Source: Nipponacmea schrenckii (taxonomy: Eukaryota; Mollusca; Gastropoda; Lottiidae). Taken from it: a stretch of DNA of 64,000 bases. The stretch's first letter is position 1, and each line of letters starts with the position of its first letter. The notes below the pieces were generated by a model. It ran no database searches, was not told where the DNA came from, and saw only the letters and a list, made by a program, of their open reading frames with translations. Below are positions 13,901 to 25,183 of this stretch, one piece after another. Both the position numbers and the translations under genes were made by a program. The stretch is taken from assembly GCA_030562195.1 (NCBI GenBank), contig JAUJPP010000005.1:28321106-28385105 (forward strand), in the 5' to 3' direction.

Positions 13901-16900
13901 TTCAAGATCAAGGGCAATAACTGACAATAAATATATAACACACTCTCACACGAAGTTTCATCGAAATCGGTCAAGAATTGTGCCATGTAGAGTGTTTACG
14001 AGACAAAAATCGAACGCGTTTTCAAAAACAAGGGCATTACTGATACTAAATATATTTCGATTTAACTGAATTTCAATAGGGTTCTTCCTTAGGTGATTAA
14101 AAATACTCATGCCAAGTAACTTCGAAATCGCTCAACAATTGTGACTTGTAGAGTGTTTACAAGGCAAAAATCCAACACATTTTATAGAACAAGGGCAATA
14201 ATTTGTATCAAATATATTTCAATATTTTCTATTTTCAAAAGGGTTCATCCTTGGGTGATATTAAACAATTTCAACAAGTTTTGTCAAAAATCGGTCTTTG
14301 TAGTGTTTTAAAACCAAAAATTGAACGTGTTTTAAAAAACAAGGGCAATAACTGATATTAAATTTTTTTTCGATTTTACTGGTTTTCAATAGGCTTCATC
14401 CTTGGGTGATAACAAATACTCAAGCCAAGTTTCATCAAAATCCATTAAGAATTGTTCTCTCAAGAGTGTTTACAAGCTAAAATTGAACGCGTTTTCAAGA
14501 ACTCATACTAAATGTTTTTCGATTTCGCTGATTTTCAATGGGGTTTATCCTTGAGTTATAACATCAAAATCAGGCAAGAATTGCACATTGTAGAGTGTTT
14601 ACGAGCCATTCAAGAACAAGGGCAAAAACTCATACTAATTTTTTTCCGATTTCGCTGATTTTAAATAGGGTTCATCCTTGAGTGATCATAAACACTCATA
14701 TAAAGTTTCAATTAAATCCGTCAAGAATTGCACCTTGTAGAGTGTTTACGAGCAATTGTGGACGGATCGACGGACGGACGGATGTGGGTGACGACAATAT
14801 ACGCCCCCCATTTACTGTGGGCGTATAAAAATCACTTTTACCTTTTCATTTACTATATGTAGCCATATTTGTAATACACGGCTTCTAACAAATGCATTCA
14901 CATCATGAATATGATCCTAGGTAAAGAAAACAAACTTTCCATAATTTCTGAATACACCACTGGTAATTTGTACACTATTAAATTTCAACAATAAATACCT
15001 TATTCATGTCCTATAAGGTTCTAAATATTCCTACTGGTATTTATAATATTGTTTATATGCAAGAATTTGGATGAAGTAGTAATCTGCACTATTTGCATCC
15101 TATTAAGTCAATGAGAACAAAAACTAGTAGTTGAACATTACCTCTAATTTATCAAGGAAACATTCTCGAGTTGATTTTAATTTGTCTTCTAAATTCTCTT
15201 GACTCAACACCTTTATTAACATTTCACCCATAACACCCAATACACCATTTCTTAATGTATAGGACTAGAATGGAATTACTTTTCAAATTTTATTTCATAA
15301 CAAAAATTAATAATAATACGACATGACATTAAAATTGATAAGGCAGGGCCAGTTTTTGTTGTCTTATTCTACAATAAACACTCAAACTATACCTCGCCAT
15401 CTAAATGACCTATTACAACACTAATAGTTGGTAACATGGCCATTGGTAGTTGCTGTGATAATTCCACGAGAAATTGAGCTAAAACTCTGGTACCAGATGT
15501 ATCTTTAGCAATATCTCTTGAATCTAATCTACCTATTTCTCTGAAAAAATTATTTAAACATTGTAAATATAGTAAACAGGTTTAATTGAATGTCAAAAGT
15601 GATACTGAGTGGTACATGAATAATACTATCCTTGCCTAAAAGTTTAAATTCTCAAATTTACAAATAATTTAAGCCTTAGATTAGATATTTACCTCATTAG
15701 TTCACTGATAATACTCTTATCCTGATATTGGTTAACAAATATATCCAGTGTCTGTACTATTGGTACTACTAAATGTTCAAAATGTTGTAATAACTGCATA
15801 ATCTTCAAACTGGCACCTTAAATATTCATTATCACAAAATATCAACCATCATAACAGTTTATACTGTGTGACAATATCACTAGCAATAAAAACCACACCA
15901 AATCTTATTTAAATCAGACAAAAACTGTAGTCTCTGTCGTGTCAATTCCAATACTCACACCAAGTTTCATCAAAATCCATTAAAAATTGTAGCTTCTATT
16001 GGACCCACAAAAAAATTGTCATATTCGAACTTGACTATCGTCTTATCAATTCCAATGGTCACAATAATAATAAATAAATAATATCTGGGAAGGAATCGGA
16101 GATTTTTTGTAGTAAACTCACCTAAACTATGGTTATATTTCTTGATTAAAACTCCCAGTATTTGTGATATAACATCTCTAATATCTTTAGTTTTAACAAT
16201 ACCTGGATTCTCTAATAGTCTATAACAACAGTTACTCACTAGACTGAAAATACATGTAAAATATGTATAATTTTCTAAATTGATAACATTTCCTAACACA
16301 ATATTATGTAGTAATGGTTAAAATAACAAATTTTGAACAAGACTCAAAAATAACAAAGAGTGAAATTGTTTGATCCAAGTTAATAAAAACTCTAATACTG
16401 CTATGGGCTTCTGAGAGTAAACCTGGTGATGACTTTCTCCCCCAAATACAATTGAACTCAGAATGAATTAGTTCAACATATTTTTAAACATACTTCACAA
16501 ATTCTTCTTCTGCTATTGGTGGATCCCATAATCTATTAAGATTAGGTTGTATAATATTGAGTAATGTTTGTACACCACGCTTTTTTTCCTTCTCCCAATC
16601 TCTACCAGATTTATTGATTGTTGTCTTTTTATTCTTACCTCGACCCTACATAACATTAAAACCAATTACACATTATCCTATTTATAACAGCAGCATAACA
16701 ATCCAATATTAGACAAAAAATAAGCAAACAGTAAAGACTAATATGTAGGATAAGAACCTATCTTGTTTAAGTCTAGGCTTCTACTTTTTAGTCCAATATA
16801 TATGCATTAACCTTTTAATATTGAATTGGCATCATTTAATTTCAAATGAAAATTTAAGTTTACCTTGCCCACATTAATTTGTATACCAGGTTTAGTATCT

Positions 16901-19900
16901 TCAACCTCAAACATGTCTATTAACTGACAGATGAGATAACAGGTCATTTTTAAAGTATTTAATAACTGTAATTTGAAGTCTGGTGTTAGTTCAGGATCTT
17001 CTAAACCACGAGCTATTTCGTTTGTAACACATTGTCCAACTACAAAATAATAATAACATTTTATATTTTTTTAAATCAACACTGAGTACTACTTGGGACA
17101 CCTTTTGTAACAATTTTTGGTGTCTTCACCCTGACAAATAAAAGAATTTCTTGTAGTTTTTTTTTACAACATAACTGATAACAGTACATTAACTGGTGAT
17201 TTGCTTATATTTACCTTGAATAAGAATATCCCACATCTCTTCCTTGATAGCCTCATCAACATCTTTTTGTAGTCTATAAAACAAATAGTACAGAATAAAT
17301 ACATCTATGCATTTTGCAGGGTATAATCTGCACAGCAGACATTAGAAAGATCAACCTGCTTTAATATCTAAAGACTAAAACTTTGGAGTTGAAAAAGTTG
17401 GATAAAAAATTAGCGTTGAAACAAACACTTACGATAGAAGGCTATAAGCTGTATCAAAGTGGTGTAAAATGGCAAAATTATCATTTCTCACCGCAAATTT
17501 AAAGTCTGAAACAATAATAAAGATAGCTTGCCAGGCAAGGTAATATACGCCCACTGGCAGCATTTATTTCAAATAAAAACTTTTCAGTAAGGTTACAATA
17601 AGTGGAATGAATTATTCAACCTACCAACCTATTTTATTCTAGGGTCTCTAGTTTCATTAAAAACTGTCAAGAATTGTACCTAATAACAACTCATTAAATA
17701 TTTTTCGGTATTTTTATGATTTGCAATAGGGTTCACCCTTAATTATATTTTGATATTTTTAATTCTTAATAAGGCTCATCCTTGGTTGATATTAAACAAT
17801 TTCAGCGAGTTTTGTCAAAAAGGAATGTTTAGAGTGTTCACAAGCCAAAAGTTGAAAGCGTTTTTGAAAACAGGCGCAATAACTGACACTAAATATTTTT
17901 CGATTTATCTGATATTCAATAGGGTTTATCCTTGTGAGAAAACAAATACTAAAGCCAAGTTTCATCAAAATCCATTCAAAATTGTTCTTTCTAGAGTGTT
18001 TGCGAGTTAAATTGAACGCGTTTTCAAACACAAGGGCAATAACTTGTACTAAATATATTTCGATTTTCAATAGGGTTCATCCTTGGGAGACAACAAATAC
18101 TCCAGCAAAGTTACATCAAAATCCATTAAAAATTGTTCTTTCTAGAGTGTTTACAAGCTAAAATTGAACGCGTTTTCAAGAACAAGGGCTATAACTTACA
18201 CTAAATATATTTCTATTTATTTGATTTATAATAGGGTTCATCCTTGGGTAAAAACAAATACTCAAGCCAAAGTTAATCAAAATCCATTAAGAATAGTTCT
18301 TTCTAGAGTGTTTACAAGCTAAAATTGAATGCGTTTTCAAGAACAAGGGCAGTAACTCATACTAAAAAAATTTTCAATTTAGCTGATTTTCAATAGGGTT
18401 CATCCTTGAGTTATAACACACTCTCACACCAAGTTTCATCGAAATCCATCAAGAATTGTGCCATGTAGAGTGTTTACGAGACAAAAATCGAACGCGTTTA
18501 AAAGAACAAGGGCAATAATTCATATTAGATATATTTTGATATTTTTAATTTTCAATTAGGCTCATCCCTTGCGATATCCAACAATTTCAGTGAGTTTTGT
18601 CAACATAGGTCATGAATTGTACCTTCTAGAGTGTTTATTAGCCAAAAAGTTAAACCCGTTTTCAAACACAAGGGCAATAACTGACACTAAATATATTTCG
18701 ATTTATTTGATTTTCAATAAGGTTCATCCTTGGGTAAAAACAAATACTCAAGCCAAGTTTTATAAAAATCCATTAAGAATTGTTCTTTCTAGAGTGCTTA
18801 CAAGCTAAAATTGAACGCGTTTTCAAACACAAGGGCAATAACTGATACTAAATATTTTTCGATTTAAATGAATTTCAATAGGGTTCATCCTTAGGTGATT
18901 ACAAATACTCATGCCAAGTTATGTCAAAATTGCTCAAGAATTGTGACTTGTAGAGTGTTTACAAGGCAAAAATCCAACACATTTTATAGAACAAGGGCAA
19001 TAATTCCTATTAAATATATTTTGATATGTGCTATTTTCAAAAGGGTTCATTCTTTGGTGATATTAAACAATTTCAGCAAGTTTCGTCAAAATCGGTCAAT
19101 AACTGTGCTTTGTAGAGTGTTTACAAGCTAAAAATTGAATGTGTTTTCAAAAACAAGGGCAATAACTGATATTAATTTTTTTTCGATTTGACTGGTTTTC
19201 AATAGGCTTCATCCTTGGGTGAAAACAAATACTCAGGCCAAGTTTCATTAAAATCCATTAAAAAATGTTCTCTCAAGAGTGTTTACAAGCTAAAATTGAA
19301 CGCGTTTTCAAGAACAAGGGCAATAACTCATACTAAATGTTTTTCGATTTCGCTGATTTTCGATAGGGTTTATCCTTGAGTTATAACATACTCTCACACC
19401 AAGTTTCATCAAAATCGGTCAAGAATTGCACGTTGTAGATTGTTTACGAGCCATTCAAGAACAAGGGCACAAACTCATACTAATTTTTTTCCGATTTCGC
19501 TGATTTTCAATAGGGTTCATCCTTGCGTGATCATAAACACTCATATTAAGTTTCATCTAAATCCGTCAAGAATTACACCGTGTAGATACGCCCCCATTTC
19601 ATGTGGGCGTATAAAAAGTTATCAGCAAATGCAGTTCAAACAAATACATATCTTACTCATACTACCAACATAATATAAAACAAAAATTCATTTGACAATA
19701 ATATTTGTTGGTCACATAATTCTCATACAAAACTTTAAAAAAACGTAAGAATAATAATTGTAAATTATGGCTTGTAAATTGTATAATATGTGTAAAGTAA
19801 TGTACAATCGCTGTTAAAAATTGTGAACAAGCTTTGTAGATTTTGTATATATCACAGACTAGATATTAGATATGTATAATCAATTTCAAATAGGCAGGAG

Positions 19901-21933
19901 ACATTTACTTCCTCAGTTTCAGACTTAAGACTGGATTTTGATGAAGGAGCAGAAACAGAGCAACTAGCTATTGACAATTTTCTCCTTGGTTTCTTAAAGT
20001 TGCCTTCCCTTATTTTCATATATATATATACCATAATTGGACCGGTAATACTTATATCAATAGAAGGAAGAGGTCTTTTAATCACTGGGAAATATACCAG
20101 ATGGTCCCACATGTCATTAACTCGTAATTAGGCTAATTATGACAGGAATTCCCACGGTAGGGTACTAACATAGGTATGTACGTCAAGTCTCAAATGTCGT
20201 TCAAATGTTGTTGATCTTTTTTTGATCATCCAGTCTGTCAATTCGGTACATGAATCATGACGTAACCAGACCCTGTTGTTATTGTCCACATTCCTTAATA
20301 TTTTCCACATCAACAATACAATTTTGGTATTCCATTTATTATCTCTAGCAAAAGGCAGTAAAACGTTTAAATATCCTTTTGTAAAAACATTATAAATTAA
20401 TTTAACTCACTAATAATAAAATACAAAATAAATTTTTAGACGCCTTCATTCATATGACGTCATTTGGTCACGTGAACAAACATGGAGTCTAAATTTAGCG
20501 TTTCAAAGCAGATCAGAGTCAAATAGATTCCACAAGCATTTCTACGTCCACATAGGTCTTTTGAACTTGAATACATGGATTATTCATTAGACACCCCAAT
20601 TAATCAATTAGTAAGCTTACTTTGGCTCTAATTAATGAGGCAACCCATCTTTAAGCCAATTGCTCACTGATTTCTTTATGAAGTCATTGAATTTGGAGGA
20701 ATACAATTTTGAGCGATTAAAGGCAACCTGTAACAAGGCATTAAGAAAATATAATTTCTAAGATGACTTCTTAATCTATTCTTCACTAATTTAAGCCGAC
20801 TAGCTCCTCTTTTAGGCCAAGCATTGCTTAAGAGAGAGGATAGCCTAGACAAATTGAAAAAAATCATTATACTCAGATTATCCTATAAAGAAAGTACACT
20901 TATTACCAAGTTGTTAGCGATGATAATGATTTGCCTCTGAAGAATTTCCAATTTTAAAGCTATACTTGAATATTTGAACCTTTGCCATTAACTGTCTCCA
21001 GTCTCCTGAGTATCATTTTGAAAATAATGATTAGCAATTGTTTTTATCTTGACATAAAATTTGTTAGTTTGATTTGTCTTTGTTATCTAATAGTGCCTGC
21101 GTCGCTTTTTTCTGGTTTACGCTCAGACATTCAGTAGATTTGTTTTGAATAAATTAAAACAATGATTCAATGGAGGCTGCCATTTTGAATTAGTCCAAAT
21201 GTTATGAGATCATTGATTGGATACATTTAGTTGTAAAGTATGGTTTGCCAAGGGAGGTTGTTAGTCTCTAATGACGAGAATCTGGGATTGTGAAAGCAAC
21301 GGTTGGTTCAAGTATATATCCTAAGTTTTATTCACTAAGTTTTATTCAAATCAATTGAAAATTGTAGCTTCTCTTGTGTCTACAACAAATATTGATGGAC
21401 GGACCACCGGACAGGGGCAACGACAATATACATCCACATATTCACGTGGGCGTATAAAAATTGTTGTGGGCCTGATTTTTAATTTGAAAATCTTTGACGC
21501 CAGTAAAAAGTAAGTGGCAATATTGACTATAATAGCCAGTATTTTCGCCAGCTACCAGTCTAATGAGCCTTGACTTGAAATGTACTGATGATGTTACATG
21601 AATGCACTTCAGCTTAACAGGCACATGAAATGTGACAATTAAATTTTCAAATCAGTGCAATCCATTACAAAACAACTTCCTTGTGCTTCATTTACAAAAC
21701 ATCAAGCCAGTAACCTTATCATATAAGGTATTTTTGATAATATTTTCTGTATGGTGATGTGTAACGTTGAGTTAAGAATTACTTTATCAAATAATTAATG
21801 AATGGCTATATTTACCTTGTACAGCTCCCGGTACAAGTCTTAATGGTAAAACTTCTTCCACAACATACTGATTTACATTAGTTTTACTTAACAAACAATC
21901 TAAATTGACTGGTATAATAAACTCAAAACTCAT
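1930..21933 (-). CDS. NCAPD2: Condensin complex subunit 1 (CAP-D2), N-terminal 986 codons, 22 coding exons, runs off left edge
   Basis: CAP-D2 is the HEAT-repeat subunit of condensin I, which compacts mitotic chromosomes with SMC2/SMC4, CAP-H and CAP-G. The start is the ATG at 21,931-21,933; the protein opens MSFEF and carries NQYVVEEVL, close to vertebrate CAP-D2. Coding exons on the minus strand: 21816-21933, 17433-17505, 17215-17273, 16864-17039, 16494-16645, 16122-16243, 15693-15816, 15393-15540, 15142-15264, 14842-14916, 12764-12898, 12388-12472, 11005-11152, 9939-10067, 9644-9836, 9056-9312, 8207-8291, 4146-4282, 3728-3860, 3384-3468, 2306-2491, 1930-2144. They total 2,958 nt, all GT-AG and in phase. 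Landmarks include EEEFVN..CCYRLLEN, VNAFVRSRVLQ, LQDKSSQVRKYAIQL, KPEIVKSNIDVLV and SGHVALRHLVHL. An acidic linker lies near residues 500-580. The C-terminal third (about 400 residues) lies beyond position 1. No frameshift or stop was seen, so the gene looks functional. Confidence 0.95.
2700..3360 (+). mobile_element. Pearl/HINE-like element, short degenerate copy, in an NCAPD2 intron
   Basis: Starts with GCTTGCCAGGCAGG and TATGCCCACTGGCA, then about two core repeats. Ends with caattgtGGACGGAC, GACGACAATATATGC and a decayed GTGGACTTATGAAAA. Lies between exons 3384-3468 and 2306-2491. Its ends are more diverged than those of the large copies, so it looks older. Confidence 0.75.
6301..7186. mobile_element. 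piggyBac-like non-autonomous element nested in the pearl element
   Basis: Flanked by TTAA on both sides (6,297-6,300 and 7,187-7,190). The termini are inverted: CCCTTTCCATGTGTAA on the left, and CCCTTTCCATGCGTAA reading in from the right, one mismatch in 16. CCC(T)-starting TIRs with TTAA duplications are the piggyBac hallmark. The equivalent point in the copies at 13,086 and 17,520 reads gatattaaacaatttca without interruption, so both empty sites are present. Internal TGACGTCA-like motifs recur (about 6,327, 6,506, 6,550, 6,707 and 6,726). No full transposase is present. Confidence 0.85.
6766..6852 (+). pseudogene. 28-codon Ser/Glu-rich ORF, possible relic of a transposase N-terminus
   Basis: ATG to TAA inside the TTAA element. 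The peptide contains SSSDSSSEELEL. An acidic, serine-rich start is common in piggyBac transposases, but the segment is short and low in complexity, so the assignment is weak. Confidence 0.25.
8491..8978. mobile_element. TTAA-flanked MITE in an NCAPD2 intron
   Basis: TTAA at 8,487-8,490 and 8,979-8,982. The termini are AGGGACCCAGGC and, from the right, AGGGGTCCAGGC, with the similarity extending into GCCTTATTT / GCTTGATTT. The 488 bp hold no meaningful ORF. The TTAA duplication fits the piggyBac or Kolobok superfamilies; the TIR differs from that of the nested element at 6,301. Confidence 0.75.
10100..10801 (+). mobile_element. Pearl/HINE-like element, second subfamily
   Basis: The 5' end GTTGCCTAGCAAGATAAGCCCAC differs from the main subfamily but keeps the hairpin (TTGCC..GCAA) followed by GCCCAC. 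The core units (..CAATAACTCAAAAACCGTTCATCG..) differ in sequence. The 3' part is standard: caattgtGGACGGACGGACAG, ATATACG and GTGGGCGTATAAAAA. It lies in the intron between exons 11005-11152 and 9939-10067. Confidence 0.75.
11385..12370. mobile_element. TTAA-flanked MITE with 14-bp perfect TIR, 17 bp from an NCAPD2 splice donor
   Basis: TTAA at 11,381-11,384 and 12,371-12,374. The TIR GGGGGTTGACAACC is perfect on both ends. The interior is AT-rich with one inverted pair (TACGTTGGCTTTTT at about 12,032 and its complement at about 12,145) and no convincing ORF. The right end sits 17 bp from the donor of exon 12388-12472, yet the donor is intact. Confidence 0.8.
13086..14831 (+). mobile_element. 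Pearl/HINE-like element in NCAPD2, abutting exon 14842-14916
   Basis: Same 5' start (AAGATAGCTTGCCAGGC.., TATACGCCCAC) and first 300 bp as the copies at 4,758 and 17,520. It has fewer 161-bp cores (about nine) and several internal deletions. Then come ACGG repeats (one broken by a T at about 14,767) and the GTGGGCGTATA end. The 3' end lies about 10 bp from the exon 14842-14916 donor. Confidence 0.85.
15875..16060 (+). repeat. Isolated pearl-type core fragment
   Basis: Core-type sequence (ACACCAAGTTTCATCAAAATCC and related stretches) without the 5' hairpin or the 3' end, lying in the intron between exons 16122-16243 and 15693-15816. It is probably a deletion relic of a second-subfamily copy. 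Confidence 0.55.
17519..19618 (+). mobile_element. Pearl/HINE-like element in NCAPD2, 14 bp upstream of an exon acceptor
   Basis: The 5' end is the same as in the copies at 4,758 and 13,086. About twelve 161-bp cores follow. The ACGG microsatellite and its flank are missing: the sequence jumps from GTGTAGA directly to TACGCCCCCATTTC. It ends GTGGGCGTATAAAAA. It carries the intact pre-insertion site of the TTAA transposon found in the 4,758 copy. Confidence 0.85.
19619..21330. other. NCAPD2 intron sequence with nothing recognised
   Basis: AT-rich. The only notable open frame is minus 20,112-19,852 (86 codons), which contains KKPRRKLSIASCSVSAPSSK but no domain I recognise and no clear splice context. 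The stretch around 20,440-20,480 (TGACGTCATTTGGTCACGTGA) is motif-like but unassigned. Confidence 0.3.
21331..21461 (+). repeat. 3' terminal fragment of a pearl/HINE-like element
   Basis: Keeps part of a core, GATGGACGGACCACCGGAC, GACAATATAC and the end GTGGGCGTATAAAAA. The 5' half is absent. Confidence 0.65.
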
Positions 21934-22329
21934 CTTGCAATAATTTTTTTATTTAAGCTTTAAGCGTAACCCTAAAAAGGAAGACAAAAAGCTAGCTTGA
22001 GCAAAAACAATTTAAAAATAAAACATTTGAAACAGGAACAAAAATTTTTTAAATACCGGTACAGAAAGCTTAAGAGTACCGGGGGTTTTCCAAACTTGTA
22101 TTAAATATTGAAAAGGGGAAAAATAGGGGCGGGTTTTAACCGCTGCCAACCTGCATACCAAAAGGCAAATAGAACATTTGAGTTTTTTTTCGGTCAACTG
22201 ATATGATATGTATATAAAGTAAGGTTAGAAACTCTGAGTTTGTTTATCTTTCCTCACAGCTTACATAATCAGTTAAAATATCAGTAATAAACAATCTTGT
22301 GCATTATGTCTTTGACTCCATTGGAATGT

Positions 22330-22460
22330 AAAATTTTGATGTGATTCAACTTAAGGGCAAAAACTCAAAAAACGTTCATCTAAAAATCATAATATTTGAT
22401 TCCAATAATCACATTAAGTTTCATCAAAATCCACTGAAAATTGTAGCTTCTATATTACCT
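22330..22460 (+). repeat. Pearl-type core fragment
   Basis: Contains AAAAAACGTTCATCTAAAAA and CATCAAAATCCACTGAAAATT, which are second-subfamily core motifs. It has no ends. A different repeat (GTGATGGGGAATCGGAAAAA, about 22,462-22,545) follows before the next pearl-like element. Confidence 0.5.
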
Positions 22461-22549
22461 AGTGATGGGGAATCGGAAAAATTTTCATAATCGATAATCG
22501 GAAATAATTGAAACACTAATCGATTATAATCAAAATTTCCTTTTTAAAG

Positions 22550-24042
22550 TTGCCTAGCAAGATACACCCACTTTAAAATATATTTTCTGTTTTAATGCAG
22601 CAGAAACTCTAACCTAACATTATTTAGGTCTATTCCAAGTTCTCATCAATATAAATGTTCACACCAAAGTTCGTTTTGACTAAGTCAAGTGCAATAACTC
22701 AAAAACCGTTCATCGAAAATCGTCAATTTCGAACTTGACCAAGATGACATAAACTTCAATGATCACACCAAATTTCATTCAAATCAGATGAAAACTGTTG
22801 TCTCTATAGTGTTCACAAGTCTATTTCTACGCGTCAAGGCCAATAACTCAAAAAACGTTCACCAAAATAACATCACTATCAAACTTGTCCAAGATTTCAT
22901 CAATACAAATTATAACACCAAATTTCATTCAAATCCAATGGAAATTGTGATCTCTACATTGTTCACAAGCCAATTTTGCTGCGTTTTGACTAAGTCAAGT
23001 GCAATAACTCAAAAACCGTTCATCAAAAAATCGCCAATTTCGTAGCCTACTTGTCCGAGATCTCATCAATATAAATAATCACAGTAAGTTTCCTACAAAC
23101 ACTCACACCAAATTTCATTAAAATCCATCAAGAAACCAGCTCTCTACCGTGTCCACAAAGAATTCAAGAACAAAGGCAGACGCGTTTTTAAGAACAAGGG
23201 CAATAACTCATATTAAGTTTTTTCGATTAATCTGATTTTCAATAGGGTTCATCCTTGGGTTATAACAAACATTCACACCAAGTTTCGTCGAAATCCATCA
23301 AGAAACAAGCTCTCTATCATGTCCACAAACAATTCAAGGACACGGGCAATTACTCATAGTAAATATTTTTCGATTGGTCTGATTTTTAATAGGCTTATCA
23401 TTGGGTGATTTCAAAGACTCACACCAAGTTTCGTTAAAATCCATTTAGGAATGTGCCTGCTCCCTATAGTGTTCACAAGAAATTTCAGGACAGGGGCAAT
23501 AACTCATAGTAAATATTTTTCGATTGGTTTTATTTTCAATAGGCTTCATCCTTGGGTCATTACAAAGACTCATTTCAAGTTTCATTAAAATCCATCAAGG
23601 AATGTGGTCTCTATCGTGTTCACAACAATTGTGAGAGGCTGATAAAGTGAAAATGTTTTTAAGAACAAGGGCAATAACTCATTCAATATTTTTTGATTGG
23701 TCTGATTTTTAATAGGGTTTATCCTTGAGTTATAACAAACACTCACACCAAGTTTCATCAAATTCCATCAAGAACGCGGCTCCCTATCGTGTTCACAAGA
23801 AATTTCAGGACAAGGGCAATAACTCATAGTAAATATTTTTCAATTGGTTTTATTTTCAATAGGCTTTATCCTTGGGTCATTACATTACTCATTTGAAGTT
23901 TCATTAAAATCATTCAAGAAATGTGGTCTCTATCGTGTTCACAACAATTGTGGACAGGCAGACAGACAGACAGACGGACAAACGGACGGACAGACAGTCA
24001 GGGACTATATACGCCCATATTAATGTGTCTGCGTATAAAAAG
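22550..24042 (+). mobile_element. Mosaic pearl/HINE-like element in NCAPD2 intron 1
   Basis: Starts TTGCCTAGCAAGATACACCCAC (second-subfamily end). The first cores (22,680-23,080) match the second subfamily, while later cores (23,090-23,940) match the TTCATCCTTGG type. It ends with CAGACAGACAGACGG-type microsatellite, ATATACGCCC and TGCGTATAAAAAG. The switch of core type inside one array suggests recombination or template switching between subfamilies. Confidence 0.75.
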
Positions 24043-24044
24043 CG

Positions 24045-24370
24045 TTCATTGAAAAATCATCAAAATCGAATTTGACTGCTGTCTTATCAACTTTCATGCT
24101 TACACCAAATTTTATTAAAATCCACTGAAAATTGTAGCCTAGCTTGTAGGCCTAATGTGTCTACAACAAATGTTGACTGACGGCGGAGGACCTACGGACA
24201 GGGGCAGGGGCGACGACAAGATACGTCCACATATTCATGTGAAAAATAGAAGAAGTTGAGAAATCCAAAACCATGAAAGAAACATTAAACAAGATAGGAT
24301 CACATAAAATTTTGATGATGACGTCAACAGTGTGATATCCACATAGGCTATTCATGTGGGCGTATAAATA
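24045..24370 (+). repeat. Pearl-type 3' fragment directly after the mosaic copy
   Basis: Core remnant, then GACGACAAGATACGTCC, and later ATTCATGTGGGCGTATAAAT at about 24,347-24,366. An unrelated stretch of about 100 bp (24,240-24,340) separates the two arms of the 3' hairpin, which looks like an insertion in the hairpin loop. Confidence 0.55.
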
Positions 24371-24819
24371 TGAAAAACTGCTGACCTAAATTCTGATTCA
24401 GGAAATATGAAACTTTACCACTCTGGAAATCCCTAGACTAGGCCTATCTTACTCTAGGCTATAAGATAGTATCACTCCGGTATCAGTATCATTCATTAAT
24501 TTTTAATATAATAATATGAAGAATTTTCCAGAGAAACTATGTCTAGAAACAACGATTGAATGAGCTATTCGCCTAATTTAAATGAGAATATACTATAGGC
24601 AAATGTTTCTCGACAGGCTATCAAACGATTATTACATTGTCATTAGGCCTATCCTATAGCCTATAGATCTATAAATAATAGTATGCTACCGGTAGTCTAC
24701 TAGATGCTAATAATTATTTTAGTCATTTTAGTGAAATTTTCACCATTTTATTAAATTTCAATCGTCGATGAAGGTAACACTGACACTTAATAACACAGAC
24801 TTGAGAATATAATATTTAC

Positions 24820-24890
24820 CTAGAAAATCACCTCAAAAGTTTTTGTGAATGTAACAATATGCGGCCCAGATCTCAACAGTTTAAAAAATG
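24820..24890 (-). other. NCAPD2: NCAPD2 5' noncoding exon (right boundary uncertain)
   Basis: A minus-strand donor reads TTTTCTAG|gtaaat at 24,820/24,819. The matching acceptor is a strong pyrimidine tract ending TTTTTAG at 21,972, which opens exon 2 with 38 nt of 5' UTR before the ATG. The transcription start cannot be seen; the right limit given here is nominal. The call rests on splice consensus only. Confidence 0.55.
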
Positions 24891-25183
24891 GCGCTCATGT
24901 CCACCATTGATCTATCATAGCCAATGAAATTGTATGCTTGTGTTTTCCTCTGCAATGTATATCCTAATTCATCATCCAAAAAATAAAGGCCTAGGCTGTA
25001 AACTGATTTTAATGGTTCAAATCATATTTTTGTCACATGCCACATGTCTTTTAATAATTTTAATATTCAACTTTTTGATTTTTATCCAATAGCCATTTCT
25101 ATATTTTGATGCATCTTCCTTGTGACGCCATTTTTGTTTTTTAACAGACGAATTATTTTAGAAATGTTGTGTTTTTATAAGAA
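24891..25183. promoter_or_regulatory. Shared divergent promoter between NCAPD2 (left) and POM121 (right)
   Basis: Fewer than 400 bp separate the NCAPD2 first donor from the POM121 start codon. CCAAT pentamers lie on the plus strand at 24,921-24,925 and 25,086-25,090. Two YY1-like ATGGCG motifs lie in opposite orientations: AAAATGGCG near 24,885-24,893 on plus, and its reverse complement near 25,125-25,134. No clear TATA box serves either gene. Divergent CCAAT/YY1 promoters are a known class in animals; that this one drives both genes is inference. Confidence 0.6.

Noticed and set aside
19852..20112. 86-codon minus ORF with KKPRRKLSIASC as an extra NCAPD2 exon
   Set aside because: NCAPD2 exons on either side (21,816 and 17,505) already join in phase and align to the family without a gap.
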